Shown: positions 8,486-16,130 of the stretch, piece by piece
Numbering within the stretch: position 1 is the stretch's first letter
Layout of the letters: each line of letters opens with the position of its first letter
Assembly (NCBI GenBank): GCA_910577605.1
Contig: CAJTON010000021.1
Span: forward strand, 27,957 to 51,788
Length of the DNA: 23,832 bases
Direction: 5' to 3'
Source: an uncultured Butyrivibrio sp.
GTDB taxonomy: Bacteria > Bacillota > Clostridia > Lachnospirales > Lachnospiraceae
Position numbers and translations under genes: made by a program
The notes under the pieces: generated by a model
The model's database searches: none
Seen by the model: only the letters and a program-made list of their open reading frames with translations
Told to the model about the DNA's origin: nothing

Positions 8486-9148
8486 ATGACTGATATTCTT
8501 ATAGTAGAGGACAACAAAGAAATCGCGGAGCTGCTTTGTGATTTCCTCCGGAATGAAAACTACACGGTCTCCTTTGCCGAAACGGGAGAAAAGGCTCTCG
8601 CGCTGTATCAAAGATACGGTGCGAGGCTTATTGTGCTTGACGTTATGCTGCCCGGAGTCGACGGCTTTGCGGTCTGTCAGGAGATACGCAGGGAAAGCAA
8701 CGTTCCCATCATAATCGTCAGCGCGAAGGGAGAAAAAGACGACAAGCTCAACGGACTTATCCTCGGCGCGGACGACTATATTGAAAAGCCTTATGACATA
8801 GACCTTCTGCTCGCTAAGATCGGCGGCATATTCAAGCGCAGATACGCGTCTGACGAAATAGACGAAGGCAATCTTCGCATCGACAGGCTGAACCGCACAG
8901 CGTATAAGGACGGCGCAAGGCTTGAGATGACGGCAAAGGAATTTGAGCTTTTGCTTTTGCTTGCGGAAAACAAGGGAAGGGCGCTTGGGAAGGAGTTCAT
9001 TTTCAACCGCATATGGGGGAGCGACTGCTTCTCTGAAATGCAGACGCTCACGGTGCATATAAAATGGCTGCGGCAGAAAATAGAGGACGACCCGAAGGAA
9101 CCCCGCAGACTTCTGACCGTATGGGGAGTGGGGTACAAATTCGTATGA
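8486..9148 (+). CDS. OmpR/PhoB-family response regulator
   Basis: A 220-residue two-domain DNA-binding response regulator. The receiver domain (about 1-115) has acidic residues E8 and D9, the phosphorylation site D52, the switch S79 and K101 in the EKPYD motif. The C-terminal winged helix (about 125-220) has the OmpR-type pattern TAKEFELL and ends with VWGVGYKFV. It starts one base after the ATPase stop and overlaps the kinase by four bases (ATGA), so it is co-translated with both. Its partner is surely the adjacent kinase, and the likely target is the promoter of this operon (inference). Confidence 0.96.
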   Translation: MTDILIVEDNKEIAELLCDFLRNENYTVSFAETGEKALALYQRYGARLIVLDVMLPGVDGFAVCQEIRRESNVPIIIVSAKGEKDDKLNGLILGADDYIEKPYDIDLLLAKIGGIFKRRYASDEIDEGNLRIDRLNRTAYKDGARLEMTAKEFELLLLLAENKGRALGKEFIFNRIWGSDCFSEMQTLTVHIKWLRQKIEDDPKEPRRLLTVWGVGYKFV

Positions 9149-10380
9149 AGGCTTACAACAGATTTACGGCGGCTGTCCTGCTAGTCTTTGTTCTTATTAT
9201 CGCGGCGACAAACCTTGTCATGCGTACAAAAGACAGTCAGGGCAGCAGAGCGCACAGAGTAGAGATAGAGCGTCTGGTCCGTCTCATAGAGGAAAAAGGA
9301 TATGAGAGCGCTGACCTGTCCGGCTGCGTATATGTAAAAAATATAGTCCGCTGCGACGGGGACGACGCTTCTTTTTACACGCCGGAGAGCAGCTATGAGA
9401 TAAGGGAAACGGGCGGAGAAATGTACCGCTTCGATTACGTTTCCGCGGCGGGAGCGGACGGCAGGAAAACCGTACTGATAAATCTGCTGCTTGTCGGAGC
9501 GGCGGCGGTCACGGCTGCCGTTATATTTTATATACGCGTAAAAATACTGCGCCCGTTTGTAAGGCTTAGAGACATACCTTACGAGCTGGCTAAGGGAAAT
9601 CCCGTGATACCCCTTGCGGAGAGCAAGAACCGTTATTTCGGTCGCTTTGTGTGGGGCGTAAATATGCTGCGTGAAAATACCGAGATGCAGAAGCGGCGGG
9701 AATATGATCTGCAGCGGGAGAAAAAGACTCTGCTGCTTTCCATTTCACACGACATAAAAACCCCGCTGTCAACGATAAAGCTTTATTCAAGCGCGCTGTC
9801 AAAGGGGCTGTACAAGGACGCCGCCAAGCAGCTTGAGATCGCAAGGAGCATCAATCAGAAGGCGGACGAGATAGAGGGCTACGTTGCTCAGATAATCAGC
9901 GCGTCAAAAGAGGATTTCCTTGATCTTGACGTAAACATGGGAGAATTCTATCTTTCGGAGCTTGTCGGTAAAATATCGGAGTATTACAAGGACAGACTTG
10001 CCCTTATCAAAACTGATTTTGAGATCGGGACATATTCCGACTGCCTTATAAAGGGAGATTTTGACCGGGGCGTGGAGGTTTTGCAGAATATAATTGAGAA
10101 CGCGATAAAATACGGGGACGGACGGCTTATAAAAATAACCTTTGACGAGGAGGAGGACTGCCGTCTTGTGACGGTTAGAAACGGCGGTTGCGCGCTTGGA
10201 GAAGACGAGCTGCCGCATATTTTTGACAGCTTTTGGCGGGGAGCGAATTCGTGTTCCTGCAAGGGCAGCGGACTCGGGCTTTATATCGGCAGGAAACTGA
10301 TGAATAAAATGGACGGCGAGATCTTCGCGCGCATAGAGGACGGATCTATGCTTGTTACCGCGGTTTTCCGGCTTAGATGA
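9145..10380 (+). CDS. Sensor histidine kinase
   Basis: A 411-residue membrane sensor. Helices at about 8-26 and 109-131 flank an 80-residue extracytoplasmic domain containing two Cys residues (C61, C70). The dimerisation and phosphoacceptor motif is SISHDIKTPLS with H202, the N-box is ENAIKYG, and the G-box is KGSGLGL (373-379), so it looks fully active. I start it at ATG 9145, which overlaps the response-regulator stop as ATGA; the in-frame ATG at 9064 lies inside that gene. The regulator-kinase order, and the position after an FtsX-type ABC pair, resemble the Vex-Vnc and Bce systems, but the sensor here has a full external loop, so it could detect a ligand itself. Confidence 0.95.
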   Translation: MKAYNRFTAAVLLVFVLIIAATNLVMRTKDSQGSRAHRVEIERLVRLIEEKGYESADLSGCVYVKNIVRCDGDDASFYTPESSYEIRETGGEMYRFDYVSAAGADGRKTVLINLLLVGAAAVTAAVIFYIRVKILRPFVRLRDIPYELAKGNPVIPLAESKNRYFGRFVWGVNMLRENTEMQKRREYDLQREKKTLLLSISHDIKTPLSTIKLYSSALSKGLYKDAAKQLEIARSINQKADEIEGYVAQIISASKEDFLDLDVNMGEFYLSELVGKISEYYKDRLALIKTDFEIGTYSDCLIKGDFDRGVEVLQNIIENAIKYGDGRLIKITFDEEEDCRLVTVRNGGCALGEDELPHIFDSFWRGANSCSCKGSGLGLYIGRKLMNKMDGEIFARIEDGSMLVTAVFRLR

Positions 10381-10417
10381 GATTTGCTTCCGGCTCTGGT
10401 GTTTCTACATAAAGCAA

Positions 10418-10449
10418 GGGCGAAAAGCTTATTCTCAAGCCTTTCGCCC
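10418..10449. terminator. Shared hairpin between convergent kinase and GH53 genes
   Basis: GGGCGAAAAGCTT pairs with AAGCCTTTCGCCC (one mismatch) around a six-base loop, midway between two convergent stops. Tails are weak T-rich on minus and AT-rich on plus, so it probably stops transcription from both sides. Confidence 0.65.
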
Positions 10450-10462
10450 GTCATTATAAAAA

Positions 10463-12316
10463 TTAATCCGATATTTTATATAATGCGAAATCATCTACAG
10501 TGCCCCAGCTTGCAGCGTTGGTCTTGATGCGTATCCCGATCGTGAGCTTTCCGTCTTTAACCTCTATTTCAGGTATTGTCGGATTCTTCCAATCAATATA
10601 TGTAGTGAGCCTGAACGAGTCGGTCTGGGTTCCGTCGCTTGTTATGGCATATAATTCAAACGACGCGTTTTCATTTGAATTGCCGCCTTGCGAAAATGCC
10701 GTTAAATAATATGTTCCGGGTTCAAGGTCCGTGAATTTCTGTTCTATGGAAAAGTCCATATCCGTATCTGCCGAAAAGAAATGGAACGAATAATCTCCGG
10801 AATGCGCGTCCTCCGGCTTTTCAAAAAAGTCAGTAGGATCGGCTTCGCCCGTGAAGGAAACCTGCCACATAGAGGTGTCGCTGTCCTCAAATCCGGAATT
10901 CAACACTAAATTGGGCAGCTTGGAGTAATCGGGCTTATCAGCGTCAGTGTTATCTTCCTTTGTTACAGGATCATAATCGACGGCGGATTCTATCGTAGTT
11001 CCGTACTTAAGATATTTCCAAACATTTATTGACGACAGAGGATGTCCCTTGAAATCAAAGAAGGCTTGGTTATCCCAAGAACAGCCGCCGTAATACAGTC
11101 CTGCATCTTCGGGGTCATATTCAGAGGCGTAGCTGCTTGCCCAGCCGCTTCCGTATTTTTCCCATATAGAAGAATTATCGTTGTCAGGCTCGCCGACAGG
11201 AAGCCATGCGCCTTCCCAGTAGAAAACGCCCATCGCACCCGCCTCATTTGCCGAGGCTACGACATCGCGTATCATGCTTGCCTGTCCCTGCTCTGAAGCG
11301 GGGTATCCGTCAACCACATCCGTAGTACCGACAAGACTGTTTCCATATCCGTCGCCGTCCTCAGAAGTGTAGCAGTATGAAGTTTCTGCGATCATAACCT
11401 TTTTATTATATTCATCTTTTATATTGGACACTACCGTCTGCATATTGTCAAAGCTTCCGTCCCAGAAAGGATAATAGGACAGTCCCAAAATATCATAATC
11501 AAGCTCGTCCGTCTCAAGCTTTTTGACAAGAGAGTACAGCTTTGACGGCTCCGTTATTCTTGTATAATGAACCGCGACCTGAATGTCTTTACCGTACTTT
11601 TCGGAAATGCTGCGAACCGCGCTGCTGCCGGATTTTAAAAGGGCTACCACGTTATCGGACGAGGATTCTCCCGCCATTCCGTAGTTGATTTCATTTCCGA
11701 TCTGTACTATTTGAACGTTGACGCCGGCATCGATCAGCTCTGAGAGACTGTCGTATGTAAATTTATATAACGCCTCCGTTTTTTCCTCAAAAGTCATATT
11801 CTCCCATGCTTTTGGAGCGTGCTGTCTTTTGGGGTCAGCCCAGAAATCCGAATAGTGGAAATCTATACATACCTTTATCCCGTACTGCGTTGCCCTTTTC
11901 CCGAGCTTAACAGCCGTAGCGACATCGTTGTTTCCGCCGCCGTAGCCGTTGCCTTTTTCGTCATACGGATCGTTCCATACCCTGAGCCTGATATAGTTTA
12001 TGCCTGCCTCCGCGAATGTCCTGAATACGTCCTGCTCTTTTCCGTCAAAGCCATAGTATTTTACTCCGCTGTTTTCTTCGGCTAACACTGAAGAAGCGTC
12101 CATTCCCCGAATAAAATCATCCGGAATATCCGGCACTGCTTTAACATATACGTCTGAATCCTCCGGACCTGTCGGCAATGTCACCGTAAAGGCGTTTTCA
12201 TTCGGCCCCGTCGGCTTGCTTTCATTGTTCTCTTTATTTCCGCATCCTATGAGAAGTATAACTCCTAAAGCCGAGCCGATAAGGACGGGGAACCATTTTT
12301 TACGGATTTTTTTCAT
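10463..12316 (-). CDS. GH53 arabinogalactan endo-beta-1,4-galactanase lipoprotein
   Basis: A 617-residue surface lipoprotein that cleaves beta-1,4-galactan side chains of pectin. The signal peptide ends in the lipobox LIGC with C25 as lipidation site. The GH53 barrel covers about 60-440: FIRGMDASS near the start, the family motifs RLRVWNDP and DFHYSDFWADP, acid/base E209 in QIGNEINYG and nucleophile E311 in IAETSY. Residues about 468-617 form a beta-sandwich opening with NLVLNSGFE, which resembles the galactan-binding CBM61/CBM4_9 modules known on other GH53 enzymes. The GGAGGG ribosome site precedes the ATG. It is divergent from an AraC regulator, its probable controller. No beta-galactosidase or sugar transporter lies nearby, unlike the B. 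subtilis gan operon, so uptake genes must be elsewhere. Confidence 0.93.
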   Translation of the reverse strand: MKKIRKKWFPVLIGSALGVILLIGCGNKENNESKPTGPNENAFTVTLPTGPEDSDVYVKAVPDIPDDFIRGMDASSVLAEENSGVKYYGFDGKEQDVFRTFAEAGINYIRLRVWNDPYDEKGNGYGGGNNDVATAVKLGKRATQYGIKVCIDFHYSDFWADPKRQHAPKAWENMTFEEKTEALYKFTYDSLSELIDAGVNVQIVQIGNEINYGMAGESSSDNVVALLKSGSSAVRSISEKYGKDIQVAVHYTRITEPSKLYSLVKKLETDELDYDILGLSYYPFWDGSFDNMQTVVSNIKDEYNKKVMIAETSYCYTSEDGDGYGNSLVGTTDVVDGYPASEQGQASMIRDVVASANEAGAMGVFYWEGAWLPVGEPDNDNSSIWEKYGSGWASSYASEYDPEDAGLYYGGCSWDNQAFFDFKGHPLSSINVWKYLKYGTTIESAVDYDPVTKEDNTDADKPDYSKLPNLVLNSGFEDSDTSMWQVSFTGEADPTDFFEKPEDAHSGDYSFHFFSADTDMDFSIEQKFTDLEPGTYYLTAFSQGGNSNENASFELYAITSDGTQTDSFRLTTYIDWKNPTIPEIEVKDGKLTIGIRIKTNAASWGTVDDFALYKISD

Positions 12317-12408
12317 TCCCGTATACCCTCCAATCTTATTTTTGTTGTCTTTTTGAATTGTTTTGAGGCGACGGCACCTCCCGCAGCATTGATTTTATCA
12401 AAAACGGG

Positions 12409-12429
12409 CTTTATTTTCTATAAATAAAG
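12409..12429. promoter_or_regulatory. Inverted repeat in the GH53/AraC divergent region
   Basis: Perfect eight-base arms CTTTATTT and AAATAAAG flank a five-base centre. It overlaps the spacer and -35 region of the putative AraC-gene promoter and lies about 95 bases upstream of the GH53 start. It is a candidate operator, for the AraC protein or a global regulator; the function is inferred from position only. Confidence 0.35.
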
Positions 12430-12438
12430 TTGTACAAT
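12410..12438 (+). promoter_or_regulatory. Candidate promoter of the AraC-family gene
   Basis: A -10 TACAAT (12433-12438) stands 17 bases after a poor -35 TTTATT (12410-12415), as is common for activator-dependent promoters. Transcription would start near 12445, just ahead of the GGAGGTGAT site. Confidence 0.4.
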
Positions 12439-12457
12439 ATATGCATATTCTTATCAC

Positions 12458-12466
12458 GGAGGTGAT
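12458..12466 (+). promoter_or_regulatory. Strong Shine-Dalgarno without a canonical start codon
   Basis: GGAGGTGAT is a near-perfect ribosome site. Eight bases after its GGAGG core comes an in-frame ATA (12471), immediately after an in-frame TAA. The first ATG of the AraC frame is 48 bases further on, far beyond normal spacing. This suggests initiation at the ATA codon. Confidence 0.55.
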
Positions 12467-12518
12467 TTAAATATTCCTTAATTACGCAAATTCCCCGCAT
12501 GATTTATGTTCAGGATAT

Positions 12519-13361
12519 ATGAACAAAAGTGTGCCCATCGAAATAAACAGCTGCGGTACGTACCGGCTGGGGATAAGGGATGAAATGGAGACCTGCCGTT
12601 TGGAGGGCCACGTTGATTATCAGCTGATTTACATAGCGTCCGGAAGAGGATATTTTTATTTTGACAATTCAGACGAACCGACCGTAGTCGAAGCCGGAAA
12701 TATGGTCATATATCGTCCTGAAGAATTTCAGAAATACGAATACAGCGGAAAAGATCATGCTAATATATACTGGATCCATTTTACCGGAGGCGGTGTCGGG
12801 GAGCTTTTTTTTAAATACGGACTGGATGTGAACCGCAATGTGATTTCGTCCGGAGCCGAAGCGTTCTATTCTCTTACCTTTGATCGGATCATACTGGAAT
12901 TGCAGCTGCGAAATGAGTTTTTTGAGGAGTCGGCCGCCTTGCTTTTTTCTCATGTGATCCTGACCGCGGGAAGATATAACCGTGAAATGTCCCATAACAA
13001 ATTAATTCCGGTCAATGAAGTTGAAGACGTGATGGTGTATTTCAGAGAGCGCTATCAGGAGAATATAAATGTTGAAGATTTCTTAAAGGGCAGAGGCTAC
13101 GGCGTCAGCTCGTTTTTCAGAAAGTTTAAAAAATATACCGGCATGACTCCCTTACAGTATCTTCTTCAGATAAGGCTTTCTTACGCGGTAAAGCTGCTTG
13201 AAACGACCAATTTTCATATAAATGAAATATCATGCTTTGTTGGATATGATAACGCGCTGTATTTCAGCAGGCTGTTTCATAAGCATATGGGTATGTCCCC
13301 GAAAGAATACAGGGGCACCGTACAAAAAAACTGTAAAAGAAACGGCTATGAGCATATTTAA
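12519..13361 (+). CDS. AraC-family transcriptional regulator
   Basis: A cytoplasmic DNA-binding regulator of 280 residues from the first ATG. The N-terminal cupin-like sugar-sensing domain (about 1-150) includes YQLIYIASGRGYF and the loop GNMVIYRP; the C-terminal double HTH (about 168-270) includes VSSFFRKFKKYTGMTPLQY and GYDNALYFSRLFHKHMGMSP. Family members usually begin with an NYxxSPHD-type segment; here the same frame upstream of the ATG encodes NYANSPHD and runs back to an ATA codon at 12471 placed eight bases after GGAGG, so the true product may be 296 residues. Divergent from the GH53 gene, it is probably a galactan-responsive activator. The PepSY lipoprotein follows 24 bases later and may be co-transcribed. 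Confidence 0.92.
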   Translation: MNKSVPIEINSCGTYRLGIRDEMETCRLEGHVDYQLIYIASGRGYFYFDNSDEPTVVEAGNMVIYRPEEFQKYEYSGKDHANIYWIHFTGGGVGELFFKYGLDVNRNVISSGAEAFYSLTFDRIILELQLRNEFFEESAALLFSHVILTAGRYNREMSHNKLIPVNEVEDVMVYFRERYQENINVEDFLKGRGYGVSSFFRKFKKYTGMTPLQYLLQIRLSYAVKLLETTNFHINEISCFVGYDNALYFSRLFHKHMGMSPKEYRGTVQKNCKRNGYEHI

Positions 13362-13385
13362 GAAAATGAAACAGGAGGTTTGATT

Positions 13386-14021
13386 ATGAAACAAGAAATT
13401 AAAAGAAGATGTTTTGTCTTTTTTATTTGTATTGCGGCGGCATTTACTTTTGCGGGATGCACATCCGGCAGCGGTAGGACCGGTGATCTCGCCCCAGGGA
13501 CCAATGCCGATACGGAGGCGGAAAAGAATATAATCGGTCTGTCGGAGGCTGAGAAGATTGCGCTCGCGCACGCGGAGGTGAAGGCGTCCGACGTGAGTTT
13601 TGTCAAGACAGAGCTTGATTACGACAACGGCAGGCCTGAATACGAGCTTGAGTTTGTTTCGGACAGCTATAAATATGAGTATGATATAAACGCGGCAGAC
13701 GGCAGTATACTGAAGTTCTCAAGAGAAACGAGGGTGGTATCCGTACCGGAGACGGCAACTCAGGGCGCGGCGCCTTCCGTAAAACCCTCCGAGCCGCAAA
13801 CGGAGGCGCAGACCGGAATCATAACGCTTGAAGAGGCGAAAAAAATCGCTCTTGACTATGCGGGGCTTAAAGAGTCCGACGTGAGATTTGCCAAAACCGA
13901 GTTTGACTGCGATGACGGCAGGGCGGAATATGAAATAGAATTTTATTTCGGGCAGACGGAATACGAATTTGAAATAGACGCTTCTTCCGGCAGAATCCTT
14001 AAATCGGAAATTGACCGGTAA
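13386..14021 (+). CDS. Lipoprotein with two PepSY-like domains
   Basis: A 211-residue exported lipoprotein with a signal peptide ending FAGC (C25 as the lipidation site). Two similar domains, at about 51-114 and 147-208, have the PepSY pattern: an opening helix (LSEAEKIALAHA; LEEAKKIALDYA), then a strand pair with DNGRPEYELEF and DDGRAEYEIEF, and a final D-GSILK / SSGRILK. They are joined by a Pro/Thr/Gln linker. PepSY domains are thought to inhibit peptidases or bind other envelope proteins; no target can be named. Start ATG 13386 has AGGAGG at 13373-13378. The repeated domains have clearly diverged, so this is an old internal duplication. It follows the AraC gene by 24 bases in the same direction. 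Confidence 0.82.
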   Translation: MKQEIKRRCFVFFICIAAAFTFAGCTSGSGRTGDLAPGTNADTEAEKNIIGLSEAEKIALAHAEVKASDVSFVKTELDYDNGRPEYELEFVSDSYKYEYDINAADGSILKFSRETRVVSVPETATQGAAPSVKPSEPQTEAQTGIITLEEAKKIALDYAGLKESDVRFAKTEFDCDDGRAEYEIEFYFGQTEYEFEIDASSGRILKSEIDR

Positions 14022-14116
14022 AAGACGAAACGGCGCGGCATAGTTGTACGATGCTCCGAATATACTGTAAAGATCAATGATAAAACGGCAGCGGCAGATT
14101 GAATAAATATCAGTGG

Positions 14117-15406
14117 ATGAAAAGAAACCGCAACAGCAATAATTTTTATAAAATGATCGTCCTGCTTATACTGTTCATAGTTGTGTCAATTGTTTTTTTC
14201 AGAGGATGTCAGTCCATTGTGAAGGATATATGGCATAACGCCGCGGACAAAACTGCGGATAAGTTAGGAATGCTATCGTTTGACGCGCTGGTTTCTCACG
14301 AGATATATGAAGACTTTGACACCGGGGAGGAAAGCTTTGTAGCGGAGCTGGTTATGAATCAGATTTTTCCTGTCGGAGAGCTTTATATGCAGAATTATGT
14401 CGATCCGTCGGGAAACGGTTCGGAGCCGGATTACAATGTGGCTGAGAAAGAGAGCAAAGCGCCGGAGGAAACGAAAAACGACGCAAAGCCTACCGAAGCT
14501 GAGACTGAGGGTACAAGCGAAACACAGGGAGGGGAAACGCCCGCGGAAACGACAACTCAGGAGGGGCAGACAAGCACGGCTGCGCCGACGGGTCCGGTTT
14601 CTCCGGTTCCTGACAGTCAGATACTTGAAGCCGCCGCAGGTATTTTTCCGGCGGATAAGCTTTTGGATTATGATTACGTGCTGAACAATTTTTTCGTTGT
14701 GCCGTCTGCAACGACGTTACGCAGATCGGTCCTTGATCTGCCTAAAATCGCTTCAGTCAACGTGACTATGGAAAAGAATCCTGAGGTTCCGCAGATACTT
14801 ATTTTTCATACGCACTCTCAGGAGACCTTTGCGGATCACGACTCTAATCCCAAGAGCATTGTGGACGTCGGAAATTATCTTACGGAGCTTCTGAGGGATA
14901 AATACGGCTATAATGTCATTCACCTGACCGATGAGTTTGATATGCTTGACGGAAAGCTTGACAGAGGCAAGGCTTATACCTATGCCAACGCCAAAATAGA
15001 GCAGGTTCTGGCGGAGAATCCCTCGATACAGGTCGTTATAGATCTGCACAGAGACGGAGTGCGGGAGGATCTGCATCTTGTCACTGATATAAACGGAAAG
15101 CAGACCGCGAAGATCATGCTTTTCAACGGCATAAGCTATACGAACGAGGTCGGTGAGATAGATTATCTCTATAATCCGTATCTGACGGAAAACCTTACAA
15201 TGACATACAAAATGTATCTGCTCGGCAAAGCGTCATACCCTGATTTCATAAGGTGCATATATGTGTCGGGCTACCGGTACTGTCTGTACCACAGGGCGCG
15301 CTCAATGCTTATCGAGGCGGGCGCTCAGACGAATACCTTTGAGGAGGTATACAACGCTATGGAGCCTCTTGCGGAGCTTATAAATAAAGAGCTGACGGTA
15401 AACTGA
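14117..15406 (+). CDS. spoIIP: Stage II sporulation protein P
   Basis: A 429-residue membrane-anchored peptidoglycan amidase/endopeptidase that acts with SpoIID and SpoIIM during engulfment, in the mother cell. One helix lies near residues 12-32, followed by a Thr/Glu-rich linker (about 110-165), then the SpoIIP catalytic domain from about 195. The signature residues are H231 and E236 in the FHTHSQETF motif, and H311 in VIDLHRDG, consistent with metal binding. The start is uncertain: neither ATG 14117 nor in-frame TTG 14099 has a good ribosome site. In B. subtilis spoIIP follows gpr directly; here it stands alone behind accessory genes and needs its own promoter. A loose SigE-like pair (GCATAGTT near 14038, TATACTGT near 14061) is visible but weak. 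Confidence 0.94.
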   Translation: MKRNRNSNNFYKMIVLLILFIVVSIVFFRGCQSIVKDIWHNAADKTADKLGMLSFDALVSHEIYEDFDTGEESFVAELVMNQIFPVGELYMQNYVDPSGNGSEPDYNVAEKESKAPEETKNDAKPTEAETEGTSETQGGETPAETTTQEGQTSTAAPTGPVSPVPDSQILEAAAGIFPADKLLDYDYVLNNFFVVPSATTLRRSVLDLPKIASVNVTMEKNPEVPQILIFHTHSQETFADHDSNPKSIVDVGNYLTELLRDKYGYNVIHLTDEFDMLDGKLDRGKAYTYANAKIEQVLAENPSIQVVIDLHRDGVREDLHLVTDINGKQTAKIMLFNGISYTNEVGEIDYLYNPYLTENLTMTYKMYLLGKASYPDFIRCIYVSGYRYCLYHRARSMLIEAGAQTNTFEEVYNAMEPLAELINKELTVN

Positions 15407-15417
15407 CCGTCAGCTCT
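15388..15417. terminator. Perfect 12-bp hairpin over the spoIIP stop codon
   Basis: AGAGCTGACGGT pairs perfectly with ACCGTCAGCTCT around a six-base loop, and the spoIIP TGA lies at the loop and arm boundary. The minus-side tail is T-rich (TTTATTTAT), the plus-side tail is poor. It serves the convergent spoIIP and coiled-coil genes, most clearly the latter. Confidence 0.7.
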
Positions 15418-15427
15418 GTCATTATTA

Positions 15428-16027
15428 CTATTCTGTTGAAAGCGTAGCGTCTGCCGAAACTGTTTCCGAAGAAAAATCGGGAACGGATATTTCGGGGAGC
15501 GACATACTCACTTCGGCATTGTCCGCTTTGCCCTCAGGGTCAAATTCCTGCCCTTCCTCCTCGTCGCCCCAGAGCGAATCGTATTCGTCGTCCTTGTCCG
15601 CGTTCATAGCCGCCATATTCTTGGCTGCCATATAAAGCTCCATGCTGAATTCCATAAGCTTCTGCTCGTCCTGAGCGGGAACCTTGGCGCCGTCGGCTAT
15701 GCGCCGCGCTACCTCCATTATTTTGGACATATCAATGCCCGCCTTCTGCATTGCGTCCGCCTGCTGTTTCGCTACCTCGGAGTTCCAGACGGCGGCATAC
15801 TGCTCTGAGAGTTTATCGAGAACCTCCTGATTCCGGTCAAATTTTTCGTTGACGTCTTTTATTGAAAGCTCCAAGGTGGCAGCCTCCTCAGAGAAAAGCT
15901 CGCTGCCGTTCGGCGTGACGCGCTTTTTTTTCTCAAGCTCCTCACGCTGTTTAAGGAGAAATCTGCGCTGGTCGATAAGCTCCTGTCTGTTTGCGCGGTA
16001 TATCTTCTGCGCCTCCGGTATCTTCAT
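15428..16027 (-). CDS. Uncharacterised coiled-coil protein
   Basis: A 199-residue soluble protein with no signal peptide or membrane helix. Residues about 5-90 are Lys/Glu/Leu/Gln-rich and likely helical coiled coil; about 100-140 hold a helical block (VARRIADG, QDEQKLMEFSMELYMAAKNMA); 143-199 are acidic to Ser/Thr-rich and probably disordered. From memory, similar uncharacterised proteins occur in Lachnospiraceae genomes, but I cannot name a family. GGGAGGC precedes the ATG, and a SigA-like promoter is seen 41 bases upstream of the start. It is a single-gene unit between spoIIP (convergent) and aroA. No function is assigned. Confidence 0.8.
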   Translation of the reverse strand: MKIPEAQKIYRANRQELIDQRRFLLKQREELEKKKRVTPNGSELFSEEAATLELSIKDVNEKFDRNQEVLDKLSEQYAAVWNSEVAKQQADAMQKAGIDMSKIMEVARRIADGAKVPAQDEQKLMEFSMELYMAAKNMAAMNADKDDEYDSLWGDEEEGQEFDPEGKADNAEVSMSLPEISVPDFSSETVSADATLSTE

Positions 16028-16067
16028 AATTATCAGCCTCCCTGCTTTTTTATGAATACTCTTGTAT

Positions 16068-16097
16068 ATTATATCGGCAGATTACTGGATTTTTGAA
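16068..16097 (-). promoter_or_regulatory. Promoter of the coiled-coil protein gene
   Basis: On minus, -35 TTCAAA (16097-16092), an 18-base spacer and a perfect -10 TATAAT (16073-16068), in the gap after aroA. Confidence 0.5.
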
Positions 16098-16130
16098 CGG
16101 CTAATCAAAAAATAAGTCCGCAGTATGCTT

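Noticed and set aside
8465..9058. 197-codon minus-strand frame within the response regulator
   Set aside because: It is antisense to a textbook OmpR-type regulator, with no start signal.
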